Of a stretch of DNA of 64,000 bases, positions 16,476 to 26,108 are shown piece by piece. Location of the stretch: NCBI RefSeq assembly GCF_009932475.1, contig NZ_BJOV01000005.1:2046001-2110000 (forward strand), written 5' to 3'. Source of the DNA: Gordonia spumicola (GTDB taxonomy: Bacteria; Actinomycetota; Actinomycetes; Mycobacteriales; Mycobacteriaceae). Position 1 is the first letter of the stretch, and each line of letters opens with the position of its first letter. The notes beneath the pieces are model-generated. The model was not told where the DNA came from, did not search any database, and saw only the letters and a list, made by a program, of their open reading frames with translations. A program made the position numbers and the translations under genes.

Positions 16476-17446
16476 AGGAGGTCGTCGGGGCCGGAGAGGC
16501 CCGCGGGCGGGCGGGACGGGACCCGCGCGGCGCCGGTCGACAGCGGTGCGAGCGCCTTGCCGACCACGACGGACGTGCCGACCCCGAGGTCGTCCAGGTC
16601 CGTGAGGCCGTCCTCCAGATCGACGACGTCCTCCAGCATCCCCACGGTGACGGCGATCAGATCGCACACCGCGTTCGGATCCTCCAGGAACAGCACCCGT
16701 TCGCCGAGGATGTCCCGCCAGTGCCCGCGGACCTGCGGGTCGTCGTAGTAGCTCGTCTGCCGGGGCAGGATGTAGAAGACCTCCCACCGTTCCTGCAGCT
16801 CACGGTAGATGGACGCGAGGTCGAGATCCCGGTGCACCTCGTCGCCGATCACCTCACGGATGTGCCGCGAGCGGAGCTTCCGCTTGTTCATCTCATCGCC
16901 GATCAGGAACACGTAGCCTTTGCGCCCCCGCTTCTCCCAGGCGTCGGTCGCGGTGTGTCGGGCCAGGAAGTACGCGGCCAACTCGTACGACTCCGACTTC
17001 TGACCGCCGCCGTTGCCCTCCAGCAGGATGTTGCGGAGCTGATCGTCCATCCGGTTGTCCGACTCGAACTGTCCCACCTGCAGCGGGACGTAGTCGGTCT
17101 CGGCGTCGCCGATGGCGCCGAACATGATCTGCGGGTCGGTCGCGTAGTCCTTCCGCAGCAACAGACCGTGCAGCTGTGACAACTGCTTCTGCATGGCGAC
17201 GGGAACCGACCCCATGGAGCCGGTCACATCGAACATGACGACGATCGGCGTCGACCGCGGGTGTTCGTCATTGTCCCGCGACTCTCGGACACCGACGCCT
17301 TTCGGGTCGAGGTCCGGGTGCGCCGTCCACTCGCTGACCGGACGGGCCTTGGTGGACGCGCTGTACGCGAAGTCCGCCGATCCGGTTCGCGCCCGGAAGG
17401 TGGCCGCGGCGCGGTAGGCGTCGTCGCTCCAGTATCCGCTTCCCAT
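16472..17446 (-). CDS. VWA-domain protein
   Basis: 324 residues from ATG 17444-17446, preceded by AAGGAGAAGG. A leader of about 65 residues (GSGYWSDDAYRAAATFRART) precedes a von Willebrand A domain: strand VVMFDVTGSMGSVP, whose D-x-T-x-S is the metal (MIDAS) motif, then MFGAIGDAETD, LRNILLEGNGGGQKSESYELAAYFLARHT and YVFLIGDEMN. No signal peptide, so cytosolic. VWA proteins act as metal-dependent protein scaffolds, often with AAA ATPases or kinases. It lies 35 bases after the J-domain/pseudokinase gene and overlaps the PurA-like gene by 4 bases. The C-terminus holds an acidic LEDVVDLEDGLTDLDDL stretch. Confidence 0.82.
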   Translation of the reverse strand: MGSGYWSDDAYRAAATFRARTGSADFAYSASTKARPVSEWTAHPDLDPKGVGVRESRDNDEHPRSTPIVVMFDVTGSMGSVPVAMQKQLSQLHGLLLRKDYATDPQIMFGAIGDAETDYVPLQVGQFESDNRMDDQLRNILLEGNGGGQKSESYELAAYFLARHTATDAWEKRGRKGYVFLIGDEMNKRKLRSRHIREVIGDEVHRDLDLASIYRELQERWEVFYILPRQTSYYDDPQVRGHWRDILGERVLFLEDPNAVCDLIAVTVGMLEDVVDLEDGLTDLDDLGVGTSVVVGKALAPLSTGAARVPSRPPAGLSGPDDLL

Positions 17447-17481
17447 GATCCTTCTCCTTCTTCTCGGGGGATGCGAGCGCG

Positions 17482-18471
17482 TCACGCGCTCACCGTGTAC
17501 GGGAACCGACGGAACGTCCGCGGTCCGTACAAGTCTTCGAGCAGGTCGTCGTACTCCTCCAGGAGGTCGACGGCGGCGGGCCGCATCCGTGGCGACGCCT
17601 GCATGCAGCCGGCCGCGAACATCCGCTGCCGGCGCTCACCGGACGCCAACATCTGCGCCATCGTGGCGTGCAGCATGTACACGTCGAGTGCCGGACCTGC
17701 GGGTTCCGCGCCCGGCGGGTACAGATCACGGCGAGAGGCGATGCGTCCGGCCGGTGCCTGTCCCGGCTCGGCGGCGAACGACCATCCGGCCAGCACCACG
17801 CCGTGCCCCTCCGGGTGGATGAGGATGTTCTCCGGAACGACGGCTCCGTGCACCAGACCGATTCGGTGTGCACCCGCTACCGCGCGAAGGAGTCGCCGGT
17901 GGATCCACGCCCAGTCGCGGCCGTCGAGCCCGTCGGCGGTCGCCACGGCCGCCGCGTCGACGAACCCCTGAGCCCGACCGTGCGCGGACACGACGTTCAC
18001 GGGCCTGCCGCCGTCGACGTCGGCGGTGTCGAGCAGCCGCGGGAAGTAGGGCGCCAGCCAGGCGTTGGCCGGATCGTCGGTGAACTGCGCCAATCGTCGC
18101 AGTGCCGCGCGCTCCCGCTCGACGAAGGTAGCCGAAGCGGCCGACCGCGGGACCTTCACCGCGACGGGACGACCCGCGTCCGATGTCGCTTCGTAGACGA
18201 CGCTGACGCTCCCCTGTCCGACGATCCGACCCAGCGTGTACGTTCCGCGTCGTCCGACGATCGCACCGGCGGGCGAACGCCATTCGTCGAACAGCGCGAC
18301 GAGCCTCTCGAACACCTCGACGTCCCCGCCGCCGTCCGGATGCAGCAACGCCGCCAGCCGTCGATACTCGCGCCGTCCGGCGCGCTGCGATCCGTGGACC
18401 GGGCCGAACAGGTCCGTCGCCTCCCGGGCCGCTTCGACGGCCTCGCGGGCCTGTCGTCTCTCCGTGTTCAT
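17482..18471 (-). CDS. J-domain plus Ser/Thr pseudokinase fusion
   Basis: 329 residues. The N-terminal 70 residues hold a J-like domain: EYRRLAALLHPDGGGDVE has the HPD tripeptide that stimulates Hsp70. A kinase-like domain follows (about 78-300): LGRIVGQGSVSVVYEA (Gly loop) and VAVKVP (ATP lysine). The catalytic loop reads VHGAVVPENIL, where HRDxKPEN has lost its Asp, and DFG is replaced by LAGWS. It therefore probably binds nucleotide but does not phosphorylate. First gene of the cassette; the VWA gene follows 35 bases on. Cytosolic. The mix suggests a chaperone-linked scaffold; no close functional precedent comes to mind. Confidence 0.75.
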   Translation of the reverse strand: MNTERRQAREAVEAAREATDLFGPVHGSQRAGRREYRRLAALLHPDGGGDVEVFERLVALFDEWRSPAGAIVGRRGTYTLGRIVGQGSVSVVYEATSDAGRPVAVKVPRSAASATFVERERAALRRLAQFTDDPANAWLAPYFPRLLDTADVDGGRPVNVVSAHGRAQGFVDAAAVATADGLDGRDWAWIHRRLLRAVAGAHRIGLVHGAVVPENILIHPEGHGVVLAGWSFAAEPGQAPAGRIASRRDLYPPGAEPAGPALDVYMLHATMAQMLASGERRQRMFAAGCMQASPRMRPAAVDLLEEYDDLLEDLYGPRTFRRFPYTVSA

Positions 18472-18532
18472 AGTTTTAGTCTAGTTGACTAATTTAAGAA
18501 GCGCAACGGGACTCGAAGTCACAGACGTCACC

Positions 18533-18696
18533 GTCATGCTGGTTGAGGAGCGTTAGCGAAGCAGCCTGTCGAAACCAGTGCCACCCAGGCTGAAACTCAT
18601 TCAGTACCAATATGTTTCACCGGACTACCAGCCCGGGTGACGGTGGTTTCGACAGGCTGCTTCGCTAACGCTCCGGCCCAGCTCAACCACCATGAC
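18533..18696. repeat. Long inverted-repeat element (REP/MITE-like), type 1
   Basis: A perfect 31-base inverted repeat joins 18547-18577 with 18644-18674 (left arm begins GGAGCGTTAGCGAAGCAGCC). Outside it, 18533-18546 and 18683-18696 match 13 of 14 as reverse complements after an 8-base bulge. The 66-base centre has no reading frame. It fills the gap between the convergent-side end of dapC and the start of the pseudokinase gene. It could be a mobile REP/MITE-type unit or a very strong hairpin. No target-site duplication was confirmed. Confidence 0.75.
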
Positions 18697-18723
18697 AGGC
18701 GCTTCCAGCCGTTGTGAAACTCG

Positions 18724-19827
18724 TCAGAGCAGGCGGGTGACGGCGGCGTCGACGCGTTCGTCGGTGGCGGTCATCGCCATGCGGACGTGCCGTGCCCCGG
18801 CCGGGCCGTAGAAGTCGCCGGGTGCGACGAGGATGCCGCGCTCGGCGAACCAGTCGAGGGTCGCACGCGAGTCGTCGCCGCGGGTGGCCCACAGGTACAG
18901 GCCGGCCTCGGAGTGATCGATGGTGAACCCCGCACCGAGCAGCGCATCGCGGAGCTTGTCGCGACGGACGCGGTACCGCTCGCGTTGGGCGTCGACGTGC
19001 GCGTCGTCGTTCAGTGCCGCGACGGTCGCACCCTGGATCGGGAACGGCACGATCATGCCCGCGTGCTTGCGGACCGCGAGGAGTTCGGCGATCAGCGCGC
19101 GGTCGCCCGCGAGGAAGCCCGCACGGTACGACGCCAGGTTCGACACCTTCGACAGCGAATGCATGGCGATCAGACCGGTGTGGTCGCCGCCGCATACATC
19201 CGGATGCAGCACCGAGAGCGCCTCGCCCTCCCACGTCAGGCCCAGGTAGCACTCGTCGGAGACGATGACGACGTCGTTCGCGCGCGCCCAGTCGACGACC
19301 GACCGCAGGTGCTCCGCCGACAGCACGCGGCCCGTCGGGTTCGACGGGCTGTTCAGGAAGATCAGCGCCGGGACGTCGTCGCCGTAGTCGTCGGTGTGGT
19401 CGGCCCGCACCGGTGTCGCGCCTGCGAGCAACGCCCCCACCTCGTACGTCGGGTAGGCGACCTCCGGAATCACGACCGTCGCGCCCGCCGGAACACCCAA
19501 CTGCGACGGCAGGCCCGCCACCGCTTCCTTGGTCCCCACCACCGGCAGGATCGACGCCGCGTCGAGTCCTGTGACGCCGAACCGCCTCGCCAACGCTCCG
19601 ACCGCGGCGTCCCTCAGTTCCGGTGTCCCGACCGTGACCGGATACCCGGGGAACTCCGACGACGCCGACAGAGCGTCCCGGATCAGTGGATCGACCGGGT
19701 CGACGGGGGTGCCGACCGACAGGTCGACGATCCCGTCGGCGTGCGACGCGGCCCTCGCCTTGGCGGCGGCGATCGTGTCCCACGGGAAGTCGGGGAGTCC
19801 GGAACTCACCGGGCGCAAACGACTCAC
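18724..19827 (-). CDS. dapC: N-succinyldiaminopimelate aminotransferase, actinobacterial type
   Basis: 367 residues from GTG 19825-19827. Class I PLP aminotransferase: GTPVDPVDPLIRDAL, GTKEAVAGLPSQLG, LIFLNSPSNPTGRVLS, the pyridine-N Asp in VIVSDECYLGLTWEG, and the Schiff-base lysine in MHSLSKVSNLASYRAGF. It converts N-succinyl-2-amino-6-ketopimelate to N-succinyl-LL-DAP with glutamate, between DapD and DapE. It lies 7 bases after the ferredoxin gene fdxC, the same pairing as in other Mycobacteriales. Translation is probably coupled to fdxC. The gene ends next to the long inverted-repeat element. Confidence 0.93.
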   Translation of the reverse strand: MSRLRPVSSGLPDFPWDTIAAAKARAASHADGIVDLSVGTPVDPVDPLIRDALSASSEFPGYPVTVGTPELRDAAVGALARRFGVTGLDAASILPVVGTKEAVAGLPSQLGVPAGATVVIPEVAYPTYEVGALLAGATPVRADHTDDYGDDVPALIFLNSPSNPTGRVLSAEHLRSVVDWARANDVVIVSDECYLGLTWEGEALSVLHPDVCGGDHTGLIAMHSLSKVSNLASYRAGFLAGDRALIAELLAVRKHAGMIVPFPIQGATVAALNDDAHVDAQRERYRVRRDKLRDALLGAGFTIDHSEAGLYLWATRGDDSRATLDWFAERGILVAPGDFYGPAGARHVRMAMTATDERVDAAVTRLL

Positions 19828-19834
19828 GTCGAGA

Positions 19835-20161
19835 TCAGTCCTCTTCGCCCATCGGGGGCAGGTTCTTGACGAACGGCGGGTCGTAGTCGGTCTTGCCGAC
19901 CTTGCTCGCGCCGCCCGGAGATCCGAGGTCGACGAAGAAGTCGACGTTCGCCGACACGTAGGGCTCCCACTCGTCCGGGACGTCGTCCTCGTAGAAGATG
20001 GCCTCCACCGGGCACACCGGCTCGCACGCACCGCAGTCGACGCACTCGTCGGGCTGGATGTAGAGGGCGCGGCCGCCCTCGTAGATGCAGTCGACCGGGC
20101 ACTCCTCGACACACGCCCGGTCCAGGACGTCGACACACGGCTCGGCGATGATGTAGGTCAC
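19835..20161 (-). CDS. fdxC: Seven-iron ferredoxin
   Basis: 108 residues, starting MTYIIAEPCVDVLDRACVEE. The Cys pattern is that of 7Fe ferredoxins: C9, C17 and C21-P for the 3Fe-4S cluster, and C-x2-C-x2-C-x3-CP (CVDCGACEPVCP) for the 4Fe-4S cluster. A C-terminal extension of about 50 residues ends DYDPPFVKNLPPMGEED, typical of FdxA/FdxC. It is a cytosolic low-potential electron carrier. Upstream of dapC with a 7-base gap; 251 bases separate it from fbiC, so it likely has its own promoter. ATG with GAGGAGAACG upstream. Confidence 0.95.
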   Translation of the reverse strand: MTYIIAEPCVDVLDRACVEECPVDCIYEGGRALYIQPDECVDCGACEPVCPVEAIFYEDDVPDEWEPYVSANVDFFVDLGSPGGASKVGKTDYDPPFVKNLPPMGEED

Positions 20162-20412
20162 GTCGTTCTCCTCGTTCTATATCCACTCGACGCGAGGGCT
20201 GGTCGCGTCGGGCATCACGCTGTCGCGGTCGTCGCCGACCGCACAGGTCCAGACTATCGGTGCCGAGCGTGCCCGGCGGAATCAGTGCACCCTGACCTGG
20301 CCGTATTTTTGCTCACGGGGCCGTCGACAAGCCGTTTCCCCGGCAGAACCCACCCACCCCGATCGTTGAGCGGAACGGGCGGCAGGGACGCGCTCCGAAC
20401 GGGCGGGCGGGG

Positions 20413-22983
20413 TCAGGCGAGGTTCACCGACAGCGCGGACGTCGCGACCCGCCCGTATTCGGTGGTGCGCTGGCGGGGTGTGCGGCCGATGCCGGTGACG
20501 ATCTCGTGGAGTTCCTCGACCGTCTTCTCCGAGCCGTGCTGACTGCCTGCCATACGCGAGATCGTCTCCTCCATCAGGGTGCCGCCGAGGTCGTTGGCTC
20601 CGCCTCGCAGCATCGCGCGAGTGCCGTCGACGCCGAGCTTGACCCAGCTGGTCTGGATGTTGTCGATCCGGCCGTGCAGCATGATGCGGGCGAGCGCGTG
20701 GACGGCGCGGTTGTCGCGCTGCGTCGGACCCGGCCGCGACGCCCCGGCCAGGTACAGCGGCGACGACTGGTGCACGAACGGCAGCGGCACGAACTCGGTG
20801 AACCCGCCGGTCCGGTCCTGGATGCCGCGCAGCACATTGAGGTGTCCGACCCAGTGGTGCGGGGAGTCGACGTGGCCGTACATCATCGTCGAACTCGACC
20901 GCAGTCCCACCTCGTGTGCGGTGGTGATGACGTCGATCCACGCCGACGCCGGCAGCTTGCCCTTGGTCAGCACCCAGCGGACCTCGTCGTCGAGGATCTC
21001 CGCGGCCGTCCCCGGAATGGTGTCCAGGCCCGCCTCGCGGAGCGCGGTGAGCCAGTCGCGGACCGACTGTCCGCCGCGGGACGCGCCGTTGACGATCTCC
21101 ATCGGGCTGAACGCGTGCACGTGCATCGACGGGACGCGCGCCTTGACCGCTCGGACGAGGTCGGCGTAGCCGGTGACCGGCAGTTCGGGGTCGATGCCAC
21201 CCTGCATGCAGACCTCCGTCGCACCCGCGACGTGGGCCTCGAATGCGCGGTCGCCGACCTCGGACGCCGACAGGGTGAACGCGTCGTCGTCGCCCTTGCG
21301 CTGGGCGAACGCGCAGAATCGGCAGCCGGTGTAGCAGATGTTGGTGAAGTTGATGTTCCGGTTGACGACGTAGGTGACGTCGTCGCCGACCACGTCCGCG
21401 CGGATCGAGTCGGCGAGCGCGGCGAGCGCTTCCAGACCCGGCCCGTCGGCGGTGGCGAGGGCCAGGTACTCGTCGTCGGACAGTCCGGCCGGATCGTTCT
21501 CCGCACGGCGCAGCGCCGACGCCACATCGGACTCGAGGCGCTCGGGTCCGCTGAGAGCGAGGACCTGCTCGCGAATGGTGTCCCAGTCGCCGAACGCGTT
21601 GTCGATGTCGCTGCGGGTGTCGGTGTTGCGGCCGTCGACGTCGATCTCGGTGTTGAGGTCGACGCGCCCGGACGAACTCCACTCCTCGTCCGGCTCCTGC
21701 CACGGCATCCCCTCCGGCCGGACGTCGCGCGCCAGTCCGGTCCGCGGATCGGTGAGGGCGGCGACGTGCGCGGAGATCCGCGGGTCGATCCACGGCGATC
21801 CGGCCAGGACGTACTTCGGCTGCGCCGCCGACCGCTCGGTGAGCGTGAAACCTGTCGATGCGGTGATCTCGGCGAGCGTGTCGAGGTTCGGCCACGGACG
21901 TTCGGGGTTCACGTGGTCGGGCGTCAGCGGCGACACGCCGCCCCAGTCGTCGACGCCCGCTGCGACGAGCGCCCGGCATTCGTCGGCCGACACCAGGTTC
22001 GGCGGGGCCTGGATCCGCATTCCCGGACCGAGGACGATGCGCGCGACGGCGACAGCGGCCAGGAACTCGTCCATGTCGGCGTCGGGCGCCGCGCCCATCG
22101 CGGTGTCCGGCTTGGCGCGGAAGTTCTGGACGATGACCTCTTGGATGTGACCGAACGCCTTGTGCGACTTGCGGATCGCGAACAGCGACTCGGCGCGTTC
22201 GGTGAGGTTCTCGCCGATCCCGACGAGGATGCCCGTCGTGAACGGCACCGAGAGCCTGCCCGCGTCGGTGAGGACGCGCTCGCGGACCACCGGGTCTTTG
22301 TCGGGGCTGCCGTAATGGCACTCCCCCTTGTCGGTGAAGAGACGCCGCGCCGTCGTCTCCAGCATCATGCCCATGCTCGGTGCGACCGGCTTGAGGCGGT
22401 TGATCTCCTCCCAGCTCATGACGCCGGGGTTCAGATGCGGCAGCAGTCCGGTCTCCTCGAGCACGCGGATCGACGCGGCGCGCACGTAGTCGAGGGTGGA
22501 GTCGTATCCGCGCTCGTCGAGCCACCGGGCGGCTTCGGGCCATCGTTCCTCGGGCCGGTCGCCCAGTGTGAACAGCGCCTCCTTGCAGCCGAGCGCCGCA
22601 CCGTTGCGAGCGATCGCGACGACCTCGTCGAGTTCGAGGAACATGCCGTGGCCGTCTCGCTTCAGCTTGCCCGGCACCGTCACGAACGTGCAGTAGTGGC
22701 AACGGTCGCGGCACAGGCGGGTCAGCGGGATGAACACCTTGCGGGAGTAGGTGACCTGGCCGGGGCGTCCCGCCGCCTCGAGACCGGCGTCCCGGACCCG
22801 TGCCGCGGCGTCGCACAGCGCCGTCAGGTCGTCGCCGCGCGCCGCCAACAGCACGGCGGCCTCGTCGACGTTCAGGGGTGTCGCGTCGGCCACGCGGCGC
22901 AGAGCGCGTCGCATCGCCGACCGAGTGGGTGCGTCGGCCCCGTAGACCGAATCGGAAGACGTCACTCTTCCGATCGTAGACAC
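20413..22983 (-). CDS. fbiC: FO synthase (CofG-CofH fusion)
   Basis: 856 residues from GTG 22981-22983 with GGAGCGG just upstream. Two radical-SAM halves: CofG-like with C-x3-C-x2-C in CRDRCHYC (about residue 90), and CofH-like with CYTGCRFC (about 560). Both halves make 7,8-didemethyl-8-hydroxy-5-deazariboflavin from tyrosine and a flavin precursor, the redox centre of coenzyme F420. Length agrees with other actinobacterial FbiC proteins. It starts 19 bases after the small membrane-protein gene and is the last gene of the typA-lpqW-mshB block. The Ddn-like gene in this window is a possible user of F420. Confidence 0.96.
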   Translation of the reverse strand: MSTIGRVTSSDSVYGADAPTRSAMRRALRRVADATPLNVDEAAVLLAARGDDLTALCDAAARVRDAGLEAAGRPGQVTYSRKVFIPLTRLCRDRCHYCTFVTVPGKLKRDGHGMFLELDEVVAIARNGAALGCKEALFTLGDRPEERWPEAARWLDERGYDSTLDYVRAASIRVLEETGLLPHLNPGVMSWEEINRLKPVAPSMGMMLETTARRLFTDKGECHYGSPDKDPVVRERVLTDAGRLSVPFTTGILVGIGENLTERAESLFAIRKSHKAFGHIQEVIVQNFRAKPDTAMGAAPDADMDEFLAAVAVARIVLGPGMRIQAPPNLVSADECRALVAAGVDDWGGVSPLTPDHVNPERPWPNLDTLAEITASTGFTLTERSAAQPKYVLAGSPWIDPRISAHVAALTDPRTGLARDVRPEGMPWQEPDEEWSSSGRVDLNTEIDVDGRNTDTRSDIDNAFGDWDTIREQVLALSGPERLESDVASALRRAENDPAGLSDDEYLALATADGPGLEALAALADSIRADVVGDDVTYVVNRNINFTNICYTGCRFCAFAQRKGDDDAFTLSASEVGDRAFEAHVAGATEVCMQGGIDPELPVTGYADLVRAVKARVPSMHVHAFSPMEIVNGASRGGQSVRDWLTALREAGLDTIPGTAAEILDDEVRWVLTKGKLPASAWIDVITTAHEVGLRSSSTMMYGHVDSPHHWVGHLNVLRGIQDRTGGFTEFVPLPFVHQSSPLYLAGASRPGPTQRDNRAVHALARIMLHGRIDNIQTSWVKLGVDGTRAMLRGGANDLGGTLMEETISRMAGSQHGSEKTVEELHEIVTGIGRTPRQRTTEYGRVATSALSVNLA

Positions 22984-23002
22984 GACCGCTCCGGTGGCGT
23001 CG

Positions 23003-23356
23003 TCAGAGGTTGTTCAACCGGTTCATCGACTGTGCGACGGCGGGCAGTCCGACACCGCACAGCAGGAGCATCAGCACTCGCCAGTCGCCGATCAGCGCAC
23101 CGTTGCCGTTGATCCCCGGCACCATCGCCACCAGGGTGATCAGCGCCCACACGATCATCGGCGCGTACCGCCACGACGACTCGGTGAGCTGCGACGCGCG
23201 GTGCAGCACCAGCAGGTTGCCGACTCCGGCGAGCACCACCGTGATCGGGACGGGGACCGATCCGATCAGCAGATTGAGGTAGAACACCGAGATCAGCCCG
23301 ATGATCGCTCCGCACACGGTGAGGACGCCGAGTTCCACCCGGTCGGCGACGGTCAT
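23003..23356 (-). CDS. Conserved small membrane protein next to mshB (Rv1171-like position)
   Basis: 117 residues with four hydrophobic segments ([69 protein letters not shown]). The start ATG overlaps the mshB stop (ATGA). Mycobacteria also have a membrane protein between mshB and fbiC. Function unknown; coupling to mshB hints at a role in the same envelope or thiol context, but nothing in the sequence shows it. Confidence 0.75.
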   Translation of the reverse strand: MTVADRVELGVLTVCGAIIGLISVFYLNLLIGSVPVPITVVLAGVGNLLVLHRASQLTESSWRYAPMIVWALITLVAMVPGINGNGALIGDWRVLMLLLCGVGLPAVAQSMNRLNNL

Positions 23357-24219
23357 CGCAGTCCGTCGAAGAGGTCGGTCTCCGACGCCGGATCGTCGAC
23401 GTCGGTGCGGATGAAGTGCTCCGCGGCGCCGACGGGCTGGACGATGAGATTCGACAGCGCGTACTCGGTGCCGGACGGCGCGACGATCACCTGCGTGGCA
23501 TGCGCGGCGAGGCCGCGGACCTTCCGGTCGAGGACCGTCGAGACGTCGACGGCCGCGGTGATCTGCTCGTCCGGGTAGCTCGGGAGTTCCCCGGGCTCGG
23601 GCATCCGCCACCCCTCGGGGACGGTCCGCACGGCCTCGAGTCCGTCGTGCAGCGCCGACCGCTGCGTCACCGATTCGTACACCTTGCGGGGGAACCCGGT
23701 CTGCGCGCGCGACGCGGCGATCGCGTCCACCGACACCTCGTGCACCCGTTTGTGGTCGGGGTGACCGTATGTGCCCGCGGCGTCGTAGGTGACGACGACG
23801 TGCGGAGCGAAGGCGTCGATCTCCGCGCGCAACGCCGCGACCAGGTCGTCGTGCGTCGCCTGGAACAGGGCGCGCGGATTCTCGGCCGACGGGGTCCCGG
23901 CCATTCCGGAGTCGCGCCAGCGTCCGGCGCCGCCGAGGAACGTCGGCCGCGGGGCGACGACGCCGTCGGGTGTCAGCTCGGTGAGCGCCGCGGCGAGTTC
24001 GCCGATGCGGAATCCGCCGAGTTGGTCGGCTCCGCCGTCGGCGACGAGCATCGCCCACCGGTCGCCGATCACCTCGCCCTCCTCGCCGAGGGTGAAGGTG
24101 ACGACGCGGACGTCGACGCCCTCGGCCAGGTAGCGGGCGATGACGCCGCCGGTCATGATCGTCTCGTCGTCGGGATGCGCGTGCAGCAGCATCAGCCGCA
24201 ACGGTCCGGGGCCGGTCAC
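23353..24219 (-). CDS. mshB: N-acetyl-glucosaminyl-inositol deacetylase (mycothiol synthesis)
   Basis: 288 residues from GTG 24217-24219, overlapping the lpqW stop (GTGA). PIG-L/LmbE fold: zinc ligands in LLHAHPDDE (residues about 12-20) and the third ligand His in GTYGHPDHKRVHE. VTYDAAGTYGHPDH is the MshB signature. It removes acetate from GlcNAc-Ins to give GlcN-Ins, the second step of mycothiol synthesis; the paralogue Mca lacks the same surroundings, and the lpqW-mshB-fbiC order favours MshB. Cytosolic zinc enzyme of normal length. Confidence 0.93.
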   Translation of the reverse strand: MTGPGPLRLMLLHAHPDDETIMTGGVIARYLAEGVDVRVVTFTLGEEGEVIGDRWAMLVADGGADQLGGFRIGELAAALTELTPDGVVAPRPTFLGGAGRWRDSGMAGTPSAENPRALFQATHDDLVAALRAEIDAFAPHVVVTYDAAGTYGHPDHKRVHEVSVDAIAASRAQTGFPRKVYESVTQRSALHDGLEAVRTVPEGWRMPEPGELPSYPDEQITAAVDVSTVLDRKVRGLAAHATQVIVAPSGTEYALSNLIVQPVGAAEHFIRTDVDDPASETDLFDGLR

Positions 24220-26093
24220 TGGAGTCCCCACCGGACCGCGTCGCCGAACACGCCGACCTGCGGCGGGCCCTGCAGGGACACGCCGGTCACCTTGTCGGTG
24301 GACGCGCCGAGCACCGAGTCCTGATAGATCGGCAGGTACACGGCCTGCTCGGCGAGCAGGCCCTGCGCCTCGGTGAGCACCGCGTTCGGATCGTCCGAAC
24401 TCATCGCCTGGACGGCCAGGTCCATGAGCGTCGGATCGCACAGTCCCGAGACGTTTCCGGTGTAGGTGTCGTCGCTGGCCGGGGCCTGGGTGGTGGACGT
24501 GGCCGCGGGTTCGGTCGGCAGGACGCTCTGGTCGACTGTCGGGTCGTCGTCGGACTTGTGCGCGCCCGCCTCGGTGCCCGCCTTCGGCGCGGCGCATCCC
24601 ACCTGCGACGCCAGGGAGGTCGCCGGGTCGGCTCCGAGGCCGGTCCAGCCGACGACGAGGTCGACGCGGGCATTGCGCAGCGCCGAACCGTACAGCTCCG
24701 TGTTCGACATGCCCTGGACGCTGGCCCGCACTCCGGCGGCCCGCAACTGGTCGGCCATCGTCTCGGCCGCCGACATCACCGACTCGTCGGTGTTGACCGC
24801 GCCGATGCGGACCACCAGGTCCTCGCCGTCGCGCGTGTACGGCGCGACGCCGTACGGCAGGGCCGGGACGTCGCTCGGGGTGAGCGTCGGCGTCGACGGG
24901 GTCGGCGACTCGGAGGTCCCCGGCGTGGTCGGCACCGGACGCTCGACGGGCGTGCCGGGACGGTACCCGGCGGAGGCCAGCAGGTCGTGGATCGCCTCGA
25001 CGCCGGGCCGCACGCGTCGGACGTCGGTGTATCCCGCGTTCGACGGTGCGAAGACGGTGTTGGAGAAGGGTGTGACGACGGTGTCGCCCGCCGCGGCCGA
25101 CCGGATGAGCCCGGCGTCGAGCATGCCGAACAGCGCCTTGCGGACGGCGACCGACGACATCGTCGCCGATCGGGTGTTGGCGTTGACCGTGAGTCCGCGG
25201 ACCATCGGGATGCGCGTGGTCGCAACGCCGGGGATCGCGCCGATCTCGGCGGCCGACGCTGGCCCCGCGGTCAGCGACACCATGGTCGAGTCGCCGTTGC
25301 GGATGGTCTGCGCCATCTGCGGCGCGGTGCCGGCCCGACGGAGGACCACCTGGTCGATCTCCGGGGGCTTGCGCCAGTAACGGTCGTTGCGGATGAGGCG
25401 GACCTCGTCGCGCGACCGGTCGATCGAGTAGATCGCGAACGGTCCCGCGGTGACGGGTTTGCCCTCGTCCATGCCCGTCTGGAAGCCGTTCGTCTTCGAC
25501 TTCAAGCTGTGGCTCGGCAGCAGCGAGGTGAACAGCTCTCGCCACGCGGGGTACGGCGCGTCGAAGGTCACGGTGACCTGTTTGCCGCCGCCCCCCGTCT
25601 TGACCTCGGTGATCGCACGGTATCCGGCGGGCGCGACGACGTTCGGCTGCCGCGACATCTGCTGCCAGAGATACGCGAAGTCGTCACCGGTCACCGGAAG
25701 GCCGTCGGACCACTGCGCATCGTCGACGATGTGGTACTCGACGGTGAACGGCGATTCGGAGGTCACCTCGGCCGACGACAGCAGGGCGTCGTTGAGATTC
25801 CACTGCACGCCCTGCGGAGTCTGCGTCGGGGTGAACGCGCTCGGCAGCGTCAGGGACGCGACGGCGGTGGTCACACTGCCGAGGTCGGAGCCGACGTGCG
25901 GGTTGAATCCCGACCCGATCGAGTCGGTCGCCACGTAGACGGTGCGCTCGTCGGGGTACTCGTTGGGAGTGGTCGTCGGGAGGGTCTCCCGGACCGGCGG
26001 CGGAGGGTCGGCCATGCACGCCGTCGCGGTCAGTCCGACCGTCGCCGCGAGCGCGAGCGCAAGCAGACGCTTGTGCACTGAACCGACCCTCAT
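24216..26093 (-). CDS. lpqW: LpqW-like lipoprotein, family 5 solute-binding fold
   Basis: 625 residues. Signal peptide with a weak lipobox (LTATAC, Cys about residue 26), so probably an acylated lipoprotein outside the membrane. The rest has the DppA/OppA-like fold: PYPAWRELFTSLLPSHS, GPFAIYSIDRSRDEVRLIRNDRYW, plus a Pro/Thr-rich insertion (TTPGTSESPTPSTPTLTP). In mycobacteria LpqW channels PIM intermediates toward lipoarabinomannan rather than importing peptides, and it sits between typA and mshB, exactly as here. A peptide-binding role is the alternative, but no permease genes are adjacent. Confidence 0.85.
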   Translation of the reverse strand: MRVGSVHKRLLALALAATVGLTATACMADPPPPVRETLPTTTPNEYPDERTVYVATDSIGSGFNPHVGSDLGSVTTAVASLTLPSAFTPTQTPQGVQWNLNDALLSSAEVTSESPFTVEYHIVDDAQWSDGLPVTGDDFAYLWQQMSRQPNVVAPAGYRAITEVKTGGGGKQVTVTFDAPYPAWRELFTSLLPSHSLKSKTNGFQTGMDEGKPVTAGPFAIYSIDRSRDEVRLIRNDRYWRKPPEIDQVVLRRAGTAPQMAQTIRNGDSTMVSLTAGPASAAEIGAIPGVATTRIPMVRGLTVNANTRSATMSSVAVRKALFGMLDAGLIRSAAAGDTVVTPFSNTVFAPSNAGYTDVRRVRPGVEAIHDLLASAGYRPGTPVERPVPTTPGTSESPTPSTPTLTPSDVPALPYGVAPYTRDGEDLVVRIGAVNTDESVMSAAETMADQLRAAGVRASVQGMSNTELYGSALRNARVDLVVGWTGLGADPATSLASQVGCAAPKAGTEAGAHKSDDDPTVDQSVLPTEPAATSTTQAPASDDTYTGNVSGLCDPTLMDLAVQAMSSDDPNAVLTEAQGLLAEQAVYLPIYQDSVLGASTDKVTGVSLQGPPQVGVFGDAVRWGLQ

Positions 26094-26108
26094 CCACCCG
26101 ACCTCTCG

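Noticed and set aside
20162-20412. A regulatory RNA in the 251-base gap upstream of fdxC
   Set aside because: No conserved motif or strong hairpin was recognised; it probably holds the fdxC promoter.
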